The notes: generated from the sequence alone by a model not told the origin. A DNA stretch of 64,000 bases from Rhizobium tibeticum (GCF_900110205.1 NZ_FOCV01000018.1:79469-143468), one strand, 5' to 3'. Shown: positions 53,366 through 63,431, counted from the first letter of the stretch. Numbers and translations: made by a program.

Positions 53366-53546
53366 TTTTGACGGTTAGGAAGTCCTGCTTGTGGCGGAAG
53401 ACGGCGCTCAAAGTGCCCGCGTCTGAGCGTATCAGCGACGGCTGATGCGACTTGCGGTGAGCCGAAGTGATGCGTTCGCCTGACGTGATGGGGAAAGCGT
53501 TAACCATGGTCGGCTAGGAATGAGTCGGACACAACGGAACGAGTCG

Positions 53547-53861
53547 ATGCCAGTACAGTCAAACAAAACTCTGCAAGCAATGACGACAAGCGAGATCGTT
53601 ATTTTCCCGGTCGCTTCGCGTGCCGGTGACATTGATCGGTGTGCGGCCGAGTTGGATCGTAGCCACGGTGAGGACGCAGTGCGCTTCTGGAAGACGGAAT
53701 GCCGCCGGCTGGCGCACGAGCTGACGTTGCTCGGCTGCTCCGAAGCTGAGGTCCGCGACCAGGTCATGACATTTCAGGCTGAGGTACAGGCCGAGCTCGT
53801 CCGCCGCCATCAGGTGCGGGCGCTCTCCGAAAGCCGCAGCGGCCGCGCCATAAAGCGCTAA
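53547..53861 (+). CDS. DUF6074-like small protein
   Basis: A 104-residue, alpha-helical, soluble protein. The segment TTSEIVIFPVASRAGDI followed by HGEDAVRFWKTECRRLA fits a rhizobial family of small hypothetical proteins (DUF6074, assigned from memory). The C-terminal half is a long charged helix ending in a basic tail. I chose the ATG at 53547 (GGAAC upstream); an ATG at 53520 has no room for a ribosome site. Function unknown. Confidence 0.7.
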   Translation: MPVQSNKTLQAMTTSEIVIFPVASRAGDIDRCAAELDRSHGEDAVRFWKTECRRLAHELTLLGCSEAEVRDQVMTFQAEVQAELVRRHQVRALSESRSGRAIKR

Positions 53862-54317
53862 TCTCATAGCCATCGACGCTTGCCGCCTATTGGGTTGCCT
53901 GACTTCATCGGGCGGCCCGATCGGGCGAACGTGTCGTCCCGGCGGCCAATTCTTTTCCATACTTTGCGCAAGACGGGCCTTCTTGGTTCAGAAATTCCGC
54001 GCGCCCGGTGCTAGCATCCTCATATTGCGCGGGTTTCCAAAGACCGCGTGGGTATTCGAGTCGTCGCCTATCTCGAAAGGAAGGGCAGATGCGGGCGGAA
54101 GATCTATCGAAGATCCACCAGAGCAAACTGGCGGTCAGGACGGACCGGCCGATCGGAAATGCTTGCCATTTTCGCGTTCTTCAACGAAATTTATCGAGCC
54201 GACCGGTAGTGGAGGAGCTGCCGACAAGATACGCGCGTGAAAAACAATGACGGGAGAATAACGACACACGCATGCCGGACGCTGCGCCAACCGCGCGCCG
54301 GACTTGGGAGGGAAGGC
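53862..54317. other. Intergenic region upstream of the liu operon
   Basis: 456 bases that should contain the liu promoter. A direct repeat GATCTTC-GATA-GATCTTC (read on the minus strand, near 54098-54116) is the only ordered sequence noticed. Short open frames exist but lack ribosome sites and family resemblance. No LiuR-like regulator gene is here. Confidence 0.5.
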
Positions 54318-55481
54318 ATGTATTCAGGTGGTTTGAGATTTGGTCTGGCCGACGAGATCGAGGCGCTTCGCGACAGCGTTCGACGCTTTGCCACGCAGCG
54401 TATTGCGCCGCTCGCAGCCGAGACGGACAGCAGCAACCGTTTCCCGACGCCGCTCTGGCGCGAGATGGGCGACATGGGGCTGCTCGGGATCACGGCCGAG
54501 GAGGCCTATGGCGGCGCCGGCCTAGGATACCTGGCCCATTGCGTCGCGATGGAGGAGATTAGCCGCGCTTCGGCCTCAGTCGGGCTCAGCTACGGCGCCC
54601 ATTCCAATTTGTGCGTCAATCAGATCAGCCGCAATGGAACGGCAGAGCAGAAGTCGCGGTATCTGCCCAAGCTTATCTCCGGCGAGCATGTCGGCGCACT
54701 TGCGATGTCGGAGGCAGGCGCCGGATCAGACGTCGTTTCGATGAAGCTTCGGGCGGAGAAGCAAGGCGAAAGTTACGTTCTCAACGGCAGTAAGATGTGG
54801 ATCACCAACGGCCCGGATGCCGATGTGCTGGTGGTCTACGCAAAGACAGACCCGGAAGCAGGACCGCGCGGCATCACCGCCTTCCTCGTCGAGAAGGCCT
54901 TCAAGGGCTTTGCAACCGGCCCGAAGCTTGACAAGCTAGGCATGCGTGGTTCCAACACCTGCGAACTGATCTTCGAGGACTGTGAGGTTCCCGAGGCAAA
55001 TGTGCTCGATACTGTTGGCGGTGGTGCACGCGTTCTGATGTCGGGACTCGACTATGAGCGCGTCGTTCTTTCCGCTGGGCCGATCGGCATCATGGCGGCC
55101 TGCATGGATGTCGTCGTGCCCTATCTTCATGAGAGAAAGCAGTTCGGTCAGGCGATCGGCGAGTTTCAGCTGATGCAGGGCAAGCTCGCCGACATGTACG
55201 TGACCATGAACACGGCGCGTGCCTACGTCTACGCGGTGGCGGCTGCCTGCGATCGTGGCGAGACGACACGCAAGGATGCTGCCGGCTGTATCCTCTATGC
55301 CGCCGAGAAAGCGACGCTTCTGGCCCTGGAGACGATCCAGGCGCTCGGCGGCAATGGCTACACGAACGACTATCCCGCCGCCCGGCTGCTGCGCGACGCA
55401 AAGCTCTACGAGATCGGTGCCGGAACCTCTGAAATCAGACGCATGCTGATCGGCCGCGAGCTATTTGCTGAGACGGCCTGA
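54318..55481 (+). CDS. liuA: Isovaleryl-CoA dehydrogenase
   Basis: A 387-residue FAD flavoprotein oxidising isovaleryl-CoA to 3-methylcrotonyl-CoA in leucine breakdown. Acyl-CoA dehydrogenase motifs: LAMSEAGAGSDV near residue 134, KMWITNGPDAD near 160 and the C-terminal QALGGNGYTNDYPAARLLRD. The glutamate of LDYERVVLSAGP near residue 247 is at the unusual position of the isovaleryl-CoA dehydrogenase catalytic base, which supports this assignment over other acyl-CoA dehydrogenases. Start: ATG at 54318 behind GGGAGGGAAGGC. First gene of the operon. Confidence 0.95.
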   Translation: MYSGGLRFGLADEIEALRDSVRRFATQRIAPLAAETDSSNRFPTPLWREMGDMGLLGITAEEAYGGAGLGYLAHCVAMEEISRASASVGLSYGAHSNLCVNQISRNGTAEQKSRYLPKLISGEHVGALAMSEAGAGSDVVSMKLRAEKQGESYVLNGSKMWITNGPDADVLVVYAKTDPEAGPRGITAFLVEKAFKGFATGPKLDKLGMRGSNTCELIFEDCEVPEANVLDTVGGGARVLMSGLDYERVVLSAGPIGIMAACMDVVVPYLHERKQFGQAIGEFQLMQGKLADMYVTMNTARAYVYAVAAACDRGETTRKDAAGCILYAAEKATLLALETIQALGGNGYTNDYPAARLLRDAKLYEIGAGTSEIRRMLIGRELFAETA

Positions 55482-55516
55482 TCTGACAGTTCATCCGACA
55501 ACCATCCTGGTGACAA

Positions 55517-57124
55517 ATGACGGTTTTGAAGTCGCAGATTTCGACGAACTCCGAGAGTTTCAGGACAAATCGCGCGGCGATGGCCGAAGCGATCCGTGCC
55601 ATCGAGGAGGCGGCTGGGAGTGCCGCAAACGGCGGCGGAGCGACAGCGCGTGAGCGTCATGTCGCCCGCGGCAAGATGCTGCCGCGCGATCGCATCGCGG
55701 GCCTTCTCGATCCAGCCACACCGTTTCTCGAGGTCGGATTGACCGCGGCCCACGGAATGTATGGCAACGAAGCGCCGGCTGCAGGCCTGATTACCGGCAT
55801 CGGCCGCGTCTCGGGGCGCGATTGCATGATCGTCTGCAACGATGCGACCGTCAAAGGCGGCACCTACTTTCCACTGACGGTGAAGAAGCATCTGCGAGCG
55901 CAGGAAATTGCCGCCCAGAACAACCTGCCCTGCATTTATTTGGTTGATTCCGGCGGCGCGAATCTGCCGAACCAGGACGAGGTGTTCCCGGATCGCGATC
56001 ATTTCGGCCGGATATTCTACAATCAGGCAAATATGTCGGCAGCGGGAATTCCCCAGATTGCCGTGGTCATGGGCTCGTGTACGGCGGGTGGCGCCTATGT
56101 GCCTGCCATGTCCGATGAGGCGATCATCGTCGAAGGCCAAGGGACGATCTTTCTTGCCGGTCCTCCATTGGTCAAGGCCGCGACCGGCGAAGTTGTTTCG
56201 GCGGAGGATCTCGGCGGTGGCGATGTGCACACAAGGCTCTCCGGCGTTGCCGACCATCTTGCTCGTGACGATGCCCACGCACTGGCCTTGGCGAGGCGCG
56301 CTGTCGCCAACCTCAATCGCTGCAAGGTTCGCGGCATCGAGCGGCAACCGGTCGAAGCGCCGCTGTTTGATCCGGCCGAAATTGCCGGTATCGTCCCCGC
56401 CGATCTGCGCGTGCCCTACGACGTGCGCGAAGTCATTGCTCGTGTCGTTGACGGCTCCCGCTTCGATGAGTTCAAGTCACGCTATGGGACGACGTTGGTC
56501 TGCGGCTTTGCCCATATCCACGGTATTCCCGTTGGCGTTGTCGCCAATAACGGTGTGTTGTTCTCGGAGTCGGCTCTGAAGGGTGCCCATTTCGTTGAGC
56601 TCTGCTCGCAGCGCAGGATACCGCTCGTCTTCCTGCAGAACATCACCGGATTCATGGTTGGCCGCAAATACGAGACGGAAGGCATCGCGAAGAATGGTGC
56701 CAAGCTCGTTACCGCGGTCGCAACGACTGGTGTGCCGAAGGTGACGATGCTGGTTGGCGGTTCCTTTGGTGCGGGCAACTACGGCATGGCGGGGCGCGCC
56801 TTCTCGCCGCGCTTTGTCTGGACATGGCCGAACAGCCGCATCTCGGTCATGGGTGGAGAGCAGGCGGCCGGTGTCCTTGCGACCGTGCGGGGAGAAGCGC
56901 TTTCCCGCGCCGGCACCCCCTGGACGCCGGAGGAGGAGGCTACTTTCAAGCAGCCCGTGCTCGATCTCTTCGAACGGCAGAGCCATCCGCTGTATGCGTC
57001 GGCGCGCCTTTGGGATGATGGGGTGATCGATCCAGCCAAGAGCCGCGATGTGCTCGGTCTCTCGCTGTCTGCGGCGCTGAATGCACCGATTGAAGCGACG
57101 CGCTTCGGCCTATTCCGGATGTGA
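55517..57124 (+). CDS. liuB: Methylcrotonyl-CoA carboxylase beta (carboxyltransferase) subunit
   Basis: A 535-residue carboxyltransferase subunit that moves CO2 from carboxybiotin to 3-methylcrotonyl-CoA. Features: GGATARERHVARGKMLPRDRI near the start, CNDATVKGGTYFPLTVKKHLRAQ, VMGSCTAGGAYVPAMSDE near residue 190 and the second oxyanion-hole region LVGGSFGAGNYGMAGRAFSP near residue 415. The length is normal for MccB. It lies 35 bases after liuA and 7 bases before liuD. Confidence 0.95.
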   Translation: MTVLKSQISTNSESFRTNRAAMAEAIRAIEEAAGSAANGGGATARERHVARGKMLPRDRIAGLLDPATPFLEVGLTAAHGMYGNEAPAAGLITGIGRVSGRDCMIVCNDATVKGGTYFPLTVKKHLRAQEIAAQNNLPCIYLVDSGGANLPNQDEVFPDRDHFGRIFYNQANMSAAGIPQIAVVMGSCTAGGAYVPAMSDEAIIVEGQGTIFLAGPPLVKAATGEVVSAEDLGGGDVHTRLSGVADHLARDDAHALALARRAVANLNRCKVRGIERQPVEAPLFDPAEIAGIVPADLRVPYDVREVIARVVDGSRFDEFKSRYGTTLVCGFAHIHGIPVGVVANNGVLFSESALKGAHFVELCSQRRIPLVFLQNITGFMVGRKYETEGIAKNGAKLVTAVATTGVPKVTMLVGGSFGAGNYGMAGRAFSPRFVWTWPNSRISVMGGEQAAGVLATVRGEALSRAGTPWTPEEEATFKQPVLDLFERQSHPLYASARLWDDGVIDPAKSRDVLGLSLSAALNAPIEATRFGLFRM

Positions 57125-57131
57125 GGTAGCG

Positions 57132-59117
57132 ATGTTCCAGAAAATTCTCATCGCAAACCGTGGCGAGATTGCTTGTCGGGTGATTCGAACTGCCAGGCGC
57201 ATGGGGATTGCCACAGTGGCGGTCTATTCGGATGCCGATGTCGGGGCGCTGCATGTCGAGATGGCCGATGAGGCCGTCCGCTTAGGCTCCGCCAGCGCAC
57301 AGGAAAGCTATCTCTCGATCGAACGGATCTTGGCTGCGGCGGAACGGACCGGCGCTGAAGCCATTCATCCCGGTTACGGGTTTTTGTCCGAGAATGCCGA
57401 TTTTGCAGCAGCCGTCGAGGCCGCGGGCATCGTCTTCATTGGACCGCAGGCCTCTTCCATTCGCGCCATGGGATTGAAGGATGCGGCAAAGGCGTTGATG
57501 GACCAATCCGGGGTCCCGGTTGTCCCGGGCTATCATGGCGAGGAACAGAACGACGGGTTTCTGGCCGATCAGGCGACCTTGATCGGCTACCCTGTCCTTA
57601 TCAAGGCCCGCGCCGGCGGCGGTGGCAAGGGAATGCGGCGGGTCGACAGCGAAGAGGATTTTCCAGAGGCGCTCGCGGCCGCACGACGGGAGGCAATGGC
57701 CGCCTTCGGTGATGATGCCGTGTTGATAGAGCGGTGCCTTATTCGACCCCGCCACATCGAAGTTCAGATCTTCGGGGATCGGCATGGCAACGTCGTTCAT
57801 CTTTTCGAGCGCGATTGCTCGCTCCAGCGCCGCCATCAGAAGGTGATCGAGGAGGCGCCAGCGCCTGGTATGACGCCAGAGATGCGCCGTGCCATGGGCG
57901 AGGCGGCCGTGCGCGCGGCGCGTGCCATCTCCTATCGTGGTGCCGGCACCGTGGAGTTCATCGCGGATGTGTCAAACGGCCTCTGGCCGGATCGCTTCTA
58001 TTTCATGGAGATGAATACCCGCCTTCAGGTCGAGCATGCCGTCACTGAGGCAATCACCGGGGTCGATCTGGTCGAGTGGCAATTCCGCGTGGCGGCTGGT
58101 GAAGCCCTGCCGAAGAAGCAGTCGGAGCTGGAAATCTACGGCTGGGCCTTCGAGGCGCGAATTTATGCCGAGGATGTGGCCAAGGGTTTCCTGCCCGCGA
58201 CGGGAACGATCAGGCGTCTAGATTTTCCTGACGTTACGGCGCGGATCGATGCCGGGATCCGTCCCGGCGACACGGTCTCCGCTCATTACGATCCTCTGAT
58301 CGCCAAGATGGTCGTGCACGGGCCAAGTCGGAGTGTCGCGCTGTTGCGACTGACCAGAGCCTTGCAGAGCTCGCATGTCGTCGGCGTCACCACCAATCTC
58401 GACTTTCTCGCCAGACTGAGCGCACAGGAGGAATTTACCGCTGGCCATCCGGATACCGGGCTGATCGATCGCAACCTTCGATCGCTGACCGCTATCGAGC
58501 CGCCGGTGGACACCGTCGTTGCGCTTGCCGCCGTCCTGTCGTTGGGCGCGCTTCCGCAATCATCGGATGGCGACCCATGGCTGACGCTGGGGCATTGGCA
58601 GCTTTGGAGCGAAATGCAGCGTATCGTGGTGCTAACCTACCAGGGCGGGCATTCAACGCTGCGGGTTGCCGCGAAGGGATTCGATTTCTTTGCGGTGCAC
58701 GATGGCCGGCGAGTCATTCCCGTGAAGATCGTCAGCCGGCAGGATGACGGATGCAGGGCGGAGGTCGATGGCCGGCAGGTGCAGGTCAAGGCGAGTGTGG
58801 CGGCGCATCATCTGGTTGTCAGCGTGGATCATAGAACGCATGTGTTTCATCTCGGCAACCCGCTCGATTTCAATGCGACGGATGTGGCTGACGGCAACAG
58901 GCTGATCGCGCCGATGCCGGGCTTTATCAAGATCGTGCGTACGAGTTCGGGGTCGGAAGTCTCCGAGGGTGACGCGCTTGTGGTCATGGAGGCCATGAAG
59001 ATGGAACTCACGCTTGTCGCAGCCCGCGATGGAACGGTGGAAGCCGTCGAGGTGAGTGAAGGGCAGCAGGTCGACGAAGGCGCGGTACTTCTGACCCTGC
59101 GGGTAGAGGAGACGTGA
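57132..59117 (+). CDS. liuD: Methylcrotonyl-CoA carboxylase alpha (biotin) subunit
   Basis: A 661-residue subunit with biotin carboxylase domain: ILIANRGEIACRV at residue 4, the glycine-rich ARAGGGGKGMRRV near 160, and EMNTRLQVEHAVTEAITG near 295. A middle region of beta structure follows, and the C-terminal biotinyl domain has VMEAMKMELT with the biotinylated lysine near residue 622. It carboxylates biotin using ATP and bicarbonate. Start: ATG at 57132 behind GAGGTAGCG. Its stop overlaps the GTG start of the next gene. Confidence 0.96.
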   Translation: MFQKILIANRGEIACRVIRTARRMGIATVAVYSDADVGALHVEMADEAVRLGSASAQESYLSIERILAAAERTGAEAIHPGYGFLSENADFAAAVEAAGIVFIGPQASSIRAMGLKDAAKALMDQSGVPVVPGYHGEEQNDGFLADQATLIGYPVLIKARAGGGGKGMRRVDSEEDFPEALAAARREAMAAFGDDAVLIERCLIRPRHIEVQIFGDRHGNVVHLFERDCSLQRRHQKVIEEAPAPGMTPEMRRAMGEAAVRAARAISYRGAGTVEFIADVSNGLWPDRFYFMEMNTRLQVEHAVTEAITGVDLVEWQFRVAAGEALPKKQSELEIYGWAFEARIYAEDVAKGFLPATGTIRRLDFPDVTARIDAGIRPGDTVSAHYDPLIAKMVVHGPSRSVALLRLTRALQSSHVVGVTTNLDFLARLSAQEEFTAGHPDTGLIDRNLRSLTAIEPPVDTVVALAAVLSLGALPQSSDGDPWLTLGHWQLWSEMQRIVVLTYQGGHSTLRVAAKGFDFFAVHDGRRVIPVKIVSRQDDGCRAEVDGRQVQVKASVAAHHLVVSVDHRTHVFHLGNPLDFNATDVADGNRLIAPMPGFIKIVRTSSGSEVSEGDALVVMEAMKMELTLVAARDGTVEAVEVSEGQQVDEGAVLLTLRVEET

Positions 59118-60001
59118 TTGTGCAGGCCGGAGAATCTTCATTGCTGCCGCGGGACGTGTCGATCGTCGAGATGGCGCCTCGCGATGGTCTCCAGAACGAG
59201 AAGGATCTGATCCCGACGGCGACGAAGATCGCCCTGATCGACATGATCTCGGAATGTGGTTTCGAGCGGATCGAGGCGACGAGCTTTGTCAGCCCGAAGT
59301 GGGTGCCGCAGCTTTCTGATGCCGCCGAGGTGATGGCCGGTATCAAGCGCAGACCGGGGGTCCGCTACGCCGTTTTGACGCCGAATATGAAAGGCTTCGA
59401 GGCTGCAATGGCGGCGGGCGCGGACGAAGTCGCGATCTTCGCGTCTGCCTCAGAAAGCTTCTCCCAGCAGAATATCAACTGCTCCATCGCCGAGAGCATC
59501 GAACGTTTCAAGCCGGTTGCCGAAGCAAGCCTTGCGCGCGGCGTCCCTATGCGCGGCTACGTCAGCTGCGTGGTCGAATGTCCCTATGAGGGGGCCGTTT
59601 CGCCCGATGCGGCGGCGCGGGTCGTCGAGAGCCTGCATGCATTGGGTTGCTACGAGATCAGCCTCGGCGATACCATCGGCCGAGGACGCCCTGACGAGGT
59701 CGACCAGATGCTGGTGACGGTCCTTTCCTTTGCACCGGCGACGATGCTTGCCGGTCATTTCCACGACACCGACGGCTGGGCCCTCGAAAACATCGACGTT
59801 TCGTTAAAGCACGGGCTGCGGGTTTTCGATGCGTCGGTCGGCGGATTGGGCGGCTGCCCTTATGCGCCGGGGGCCAAGGGCAACGTCGATACTTTGGCTG
59901 TCGCGCAGTTCCTTGCCCGTAAGGGCTACCGGACCGGGCTCTCGGCGGAGAAGCTGGAACGGGCCGCCCGTTTTGCGCAGGGCCTCAGGAGCGAAGGATA
60001 A
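59114..60001 (+). CDS. liuE: Hydroxymethylglutaryl-CoA lyase
   Basis: A 295-residue TIM-barrel lyase that splits HMG-CoA into acetoacetate and acetyl-CoA. Markers: VEMAPRDGLQNEK near residue 18 (catalytic Arg-Asp), EATSFVSPKWVPQ, GHFHDTDGWALEN with the metal-binding histidines near 218, and GLGGCPYAPGAKGN with the catalytic cysteine near 251. It starts with a GTG overlapping the liuD stop by four bases; a GTG two codons later is also possible. One base overlap with liuC. Confidence 0.95.
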   Translation: MIVQAGESSLLPRDVSIVEMAPRDGLQNEKDLIPTATKIALIDMISECGFERIEATSFVSPKWVPQLSDAAEVMAGIKRRPGVRYAVLTPNMKGFEAAMAAGADEVAIFASASESFSQQNINCSIAESIERFKPVAEASLARGVPMRGYVSCVVECPYEGAVSPDAAARVVESLHALGCYEISLGDTIGRGRPDEVDQMLVTVLSFAPATMLAGHFHDTDGWALENIDVSLKHGLRVFDASVGGLGGCPYAPGAKGNVDTLAVAQFLARKGYRTGLSAEKLERAARFAQGLRSEG

Positions 60002-60777
60002 TGCCGGAAACGCTGATGATCTCGATCGACGAACGCGGTGTCGCGCGGCTTACGCTTGCCCGCAAAGACAAGCACAATGCAATGTCCGCCGAGATGATCG
60101 ACGAGTTGACCGAGGCCGCAAGCGCACTTGGGTCGGATAAGAGGGTTCGCGCCATCGTGCTTGCCGGGGCCGGCAAGAGCTTCTGTGCAGGGGGCGATCT
60201 GGAGTGGATGAAAGCGCAGTTCCAGGCGAGCCGGGCGGAGAGAATTGCGGAAGCGCGACGACTGGCTATGATGTTCAAGGCGTTGAACGAGCTGCCGAAG
60301 CCGCTTATCGGTTGCGTCCACGGGAGCGCTTTCGGCGGCGGTCTCGGGTTGATCAGCGTCTGCGATACCGTGATTGCCTCGGAGGCAGCGCGTTTCGGCC
60401 TGACGGAAGTCCGGCTTGGGCTAATACCGGCAACGATCAGCCCTTATGTCGTAGCGCGGATCGGCAGTTCTGCAGCGCGGTCCCTATTCGTCTCCGGTCG
60501 AACGTTTAACGCTGCCCATGCCAAGTCGATCGGTCTGGTCGCTTCCATTGTCGCTCCCGCCGATCTCGATCGCGCCGTCGACAGGGAGGTCGACGAATTC
60601 ATTGCGGCCTCGCCGCAGGCTGCAGCACGCGCCAAGGCCCTGGTGCGTTCTCTCGCCTCGCCCATCACGGACGAGATCGTCGAGAGCGTGATTTCTCAGC
60701 TCGCGGACAGCTGGGAGACGGACGAGGCACAGGCCGGCATTTCCGCTTTCTTCGAAAGGCGGCGTTCGAATTCATAG
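60001..60777 (+). CDS. liuC: Methylglutaconyl-CoA hydratase (enoyl-CoA hydratase family)
   Basis: A 258-residue crotonase-fold enzyme that hydrates 3-methylglutaconyl-CoA to HMG-CoA. The oxyanion-hole motifs SFCAGGDLEWMK near residue 60 and GSAFGGGLGLISVCD near 108 are present, with FGLTEVRLGLIPATISPYV near 132 containing the catalytic glutamate region. This and the operon context separate it from beta-oxidation hydratases. The ATG overlaps the liuE TAA. Last gene of the operon. Confidence 0.9.
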   Translation: MPETLMISIDERGVARLTLARKDKHNAMSAEMIDELTEAASALGSDKRVRAIVLAGAGKSFCAGGDLEWMKAQFQASRAERIAEARRLAMMFKALNELPKPLIGCVHGSAFGGGLGLISVCDTVIASEAARFGLTEVRLGLIPATISPYVVARIGSSAARSLFVSGRTFNAAHAKSIGLVASIVAPADLDRAVDREVDEFIAASPQAAARAKALVRSLASPITDEIVESVISQLADSWETDEAQAGISAFFERRRSNS

Positions 60778-60993
60778 CGGGCAGGTTCGACTGCAACGGA
60801 AGAACTTGGCGTCAAGTTGAGAGTTGCTCGTCCAATTCGGATTTCCGTGCCCTGTGTGAGCGCCATTTCGCTCCTCACCTCATGTTGAAGGTCGAGTATT
60901 CGCGACAATGCAGCTGATGCAAGCCGACAGCTACAGCCTTGGACTTCTGCGCTTGGCCAAGTAAAGTCGACTTAAAACAGACAGTGACAATCG

Positions 60994-62430
60994 ATGGCAG
61001 CGAAGACCACCCTGAATGCGAAGAACCTGGAAGCACTCGGCGCGCAGCGGCTTGCAGAGCTTCTGATCGAAATCAGCACTGGCAGTGCAGCGCACAAGCG
61101 ACGGCTGCGGATCGAACTCGCCGGAAAGCAGAGCAGCGCTGAAGTTGCAAGGGAAGTAACAAAGCGGCTTTCATCGATCGAGCGCTCCCGCTCCGTGATC
61201 AACTGGCGCCGGGTGAAGGCCTTGAAGAGGGATCTGGAGACGCAGCGGCACGTGATCGTTGATACGATCGCCAGCAGCGATCCGGACGAGGCGCTGGAGG
61301 TGATGTGGCGCTTCATGGGCTTGGCGCGTTCGATTTTCGAGCGATGCGACGATGGCAACGGCACAATCATGGATGTCTTTTATCAAACCTGCGTCGATCT
61401 GGGCACGATAGCGAAGGCGGCAAAACCGGAGCCGCGCCTGCTCGCGGAACAAGCCTTTCGCGCGTTGCAGGGCAATGACTACGGCCAGTATGATCGTCTG
61501 ATCGAGGCTCTGTCGCCAGCGCTGGGTGCGGAAGGCCTCGATCGGCTGAAGTCGTTGTTCGACGATTGGGCAAAAGCGCCGGTCGATACGCCGGCTGAGG
61601 CAGCCCGTGTCGTGATCGGTTGGGGAAGCAGTGGTGCAGTTTACGAAGACGAAATCAATCTCCGCCATCGCGACAGAACCATCAGGTCAGCATTGGAGCA
61701 GATCGCCGATGCCCAGGGTGATGTTGATGCCTTCATCGCGCAGCAGGGCGAGCAGGCGAGATCCGTGCCAATGATTGCGGCAGAAATTGCCCAGCGTCTG
61801 CTGAAGGCGAACAGGGCCGGAGAGGCATGGGATGCCATCAATCGCGTTGAGATGAAGGGCAGACCATCCCCGTTCGAGTGGGAAGAGGCCCGCCTCGATG
61901 TGCTTGAAGCTCTCAGCCGGAGGGACGAAGCGCAGGCCTTTCGCTGGCAGTGCTTCGAACAATCGCTGAACGAGCGGCACCTGCGAGCTTTTCTGAAGCG
62001 CCTACCGGATTTCGATGATCTCGAAGCAGAAGAGAACGCCTTGAACTATGTGAGCCGGTTCCAGGATGTCCACCAAGCACTCGCCTTCCTGGTGTCATGG
62101 CCGGCGCTCGACAAGGCTGCGACGCTCGTTCGCACGCGTGCAGCCGAACTTGATGGCGATCACTACGAACTGTTGACACCGGCCTCCGAGCATCTGCAGG
62201 AGAAGTATCCGTTGGCAGCGACCATCGCCCTGCGGGTTATGATCGACTTTACGCTCGATCGAGCGAAATCCAGTCGCTATCGCTTTGCCGCGCGACACCT
62301 CTTTGAATGTGAGCGACTGTCGACGAAGATTAGCGACTTCGACACTTTTACGTCACATCCCGGCTATCTTGCAGAGTTGAGGGGCAAGCACGCGAAGAAG
62401 ACCGGATTCTGGACGGCCGCAGCACCGTGA
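60994..62430 (+). CDS. DUF6880-like protein
   Basis: A 478-residue soluble, strongly alpha-helical protein without signal peptide. The N-terminal LEALGAQRLAELLIEISTG and the RLRIELAG pattern, the INWRRVKALKRDLETQR segment and the terminal PGYLAELRGKHAKKTGFW agree with the rhizobial DUF6880 family (assigned from memory). The middle looks like helical TPR-like repeats with many short alternating helices. The ribosome site is weak. Function unknown; it is monocistronic. Confidence 0.75.
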   Translation: MAAKTTLNAKNLEALGAQRLAELLIEISTGSAAHKRRLRIELAGKQSSAEVAREVTKRLSSIERSRSVINWRRVKALKRDLETQRHVIVDTIASSDPDEALEVMWRFMGLARSIFERCDDGNGTIMDVFYQTCVDLGTIAKAAKPEPRLLAEQAFRALQGNDYGQYDRLIEALSPALGAEGLDRLKSLFDDWAKAPVDTPAEAARVVIGWGSSGAVYEDEINLRHRDRTIRSALEQIADAQGDVDAFIAQQGEQARSVPMIAAEIAQRLLKANRAGEAWDAINRVEMKGRPSPFEWEEARLDVLEALSRRDEAQAFRWQCFEQSLNERHLRAFLKRLPDFDDLEAEENALNYVSRFQDVHQALAFLVSWPALDKAATLVRTRAAELDGDHYELLTPASEHLQEKYPLAATIALRVMIDFTLDRAKSSRYRFAARHLFECERLSTKISDFDTFTSHPGYLAELRGKHAKKTGFWTAAAP

Positions 62431-62766
62431 GGAAGGATCATCTGCATCTGCATCTCCACGGGCCAAGGCGCGCCCTCTTAGATTTCTGATCATCGCCATA
62501 TGATCTCCCACCGCTGTTGATGATCCTGCGCAGACGCCCCCTGGAGGTGAGCCAAGGACTATCCGGGCGCATCAAAGCTTTGGCGAAAGCCCGAGCTCCC
62601 TTCGCGCCACGAGCGCGGGTAGTCTTGTTCACCGTGAACTATTCCAATGTTGTAGCAGCGGCCATTCAGCGCGCTGATGGAGGCGGCAGAAATCCGGAAC
62701 GCAAGTCAGAAAATCCAAATCTCCCAGATCCCGATGCGTATGTAATAGGGAAGCGCGCGCTACTTA
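62431..62766. other. Intergenic region without supported gene
   Basis: 336 bases after the DUF6880-like gene. Short frames are present on both strands but start poorly and resemble no family. No terminator-like hairpin was evident. Confidence 0.4.
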
Positions 62767-62919
62767 TTATCGAGCCGCTAGCCTTTGTAGAATGCGAGAT
62801 GGCTGCTTCGCATAATGAGTGATGGTATCCAGAGCGGCCAAAGAGAGGGATCCCCTTTTCTCGGCAAAATCCCAGGTAACGAAGCACGCCAGAATAAACG
62901 CAGCGATGACGTATCTCAT
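62767..62919 (-). CDS. Small membrane protein, 50 aa
   Basis: The frame begins MRYVIAAFILACFVTWDFAEKRG and ends ILQRLAAR: an N-terminal membrane helix or signal anchor with a short basic tail. Rhizobia contain many similar orphans with an MRY-IAA-...-WD start, judged from memory. The ribosome site is poor, so the gene is only moderately supported. Confidence 0.45.
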   Translation of the reverse strand: MRYVIAAFILACFVTWDFAEKRGSLSLAALDTITHYAKQPSRILQRLAAR

Positions 62920-63033
62920 GGTATTCTTATATGCTGAGGTGCTTAAAGCAATGTAAATCACAGCCTCGTCGACCCGCTCGTCGGGCATGAGGCGTCGCTG
63001 AGAGCCAAATATGCACGAAAAAGGAGGATAGAA

Positions 63034-63345
63034 ATGCGAATGATGCTCAAAGTTTCGCTTCCCGTTGACAAGGGAAACGCAGCAATCAAAGACGGCAGCC
63101 TCGTCACCAAGATTCAATCCATCCTTGCTGATCTCAAACCCGAAGCGGCCTACTTCACGGAATTTGACGGGAAAAGAACGGGCCTTATTTTCTTCGACAT
63201 GACGGACACCTCGGAGATACCGGCCGTTGCTGAGCCATGGTTCCTTGCGTTTGATGCCAGTGTTGAGATCAAGGCGGTCATGAACCGCGATGACCTGGCG
63301 AAGTCCCGGCCCGGGATCGAGAGGGCAGTCGAGAGCTTCGGCTGA
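63034..63345 (+). CDS. Hypothetical protein, 103 aa (possible dimeric alpha-beta barrel)
   Basis: The protein begins MRMMLKVSLPVDKGNAAIKDG and contains EAAYFTEFDGKRTGLIFFDM and EPWFLAFDASVEIKAVMNRDDL. The alternation of strands and helices and the IFFDM-D pattern resemble the small dimeric alpha-beta barrel proteins of the DUF3303 type, but this is only an impression. An AAAGGAGGATAG ribosome site just upstream of the ATG strongly supports translation. Monocistronic. Confidence 0.75.
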   Translation: MRMMLKVSLPVDKGNAAIKDGSLVTKIQSILADLKPEAAYFTEFDGKRTGLIFFDMTDTSEIPAVAEPWFLAFDASVEIKAVMNRDDLAKSRPGIERAVESFG

Positions 63346-63431
63346 ATCATATAGCAGCGGCTTGCGTAGCGCCCAACAACCTCGGAAGCGCCGCCAGCGT
63401 GGCCCTGTTTGGTCGGCTTTAACATGTGCGC

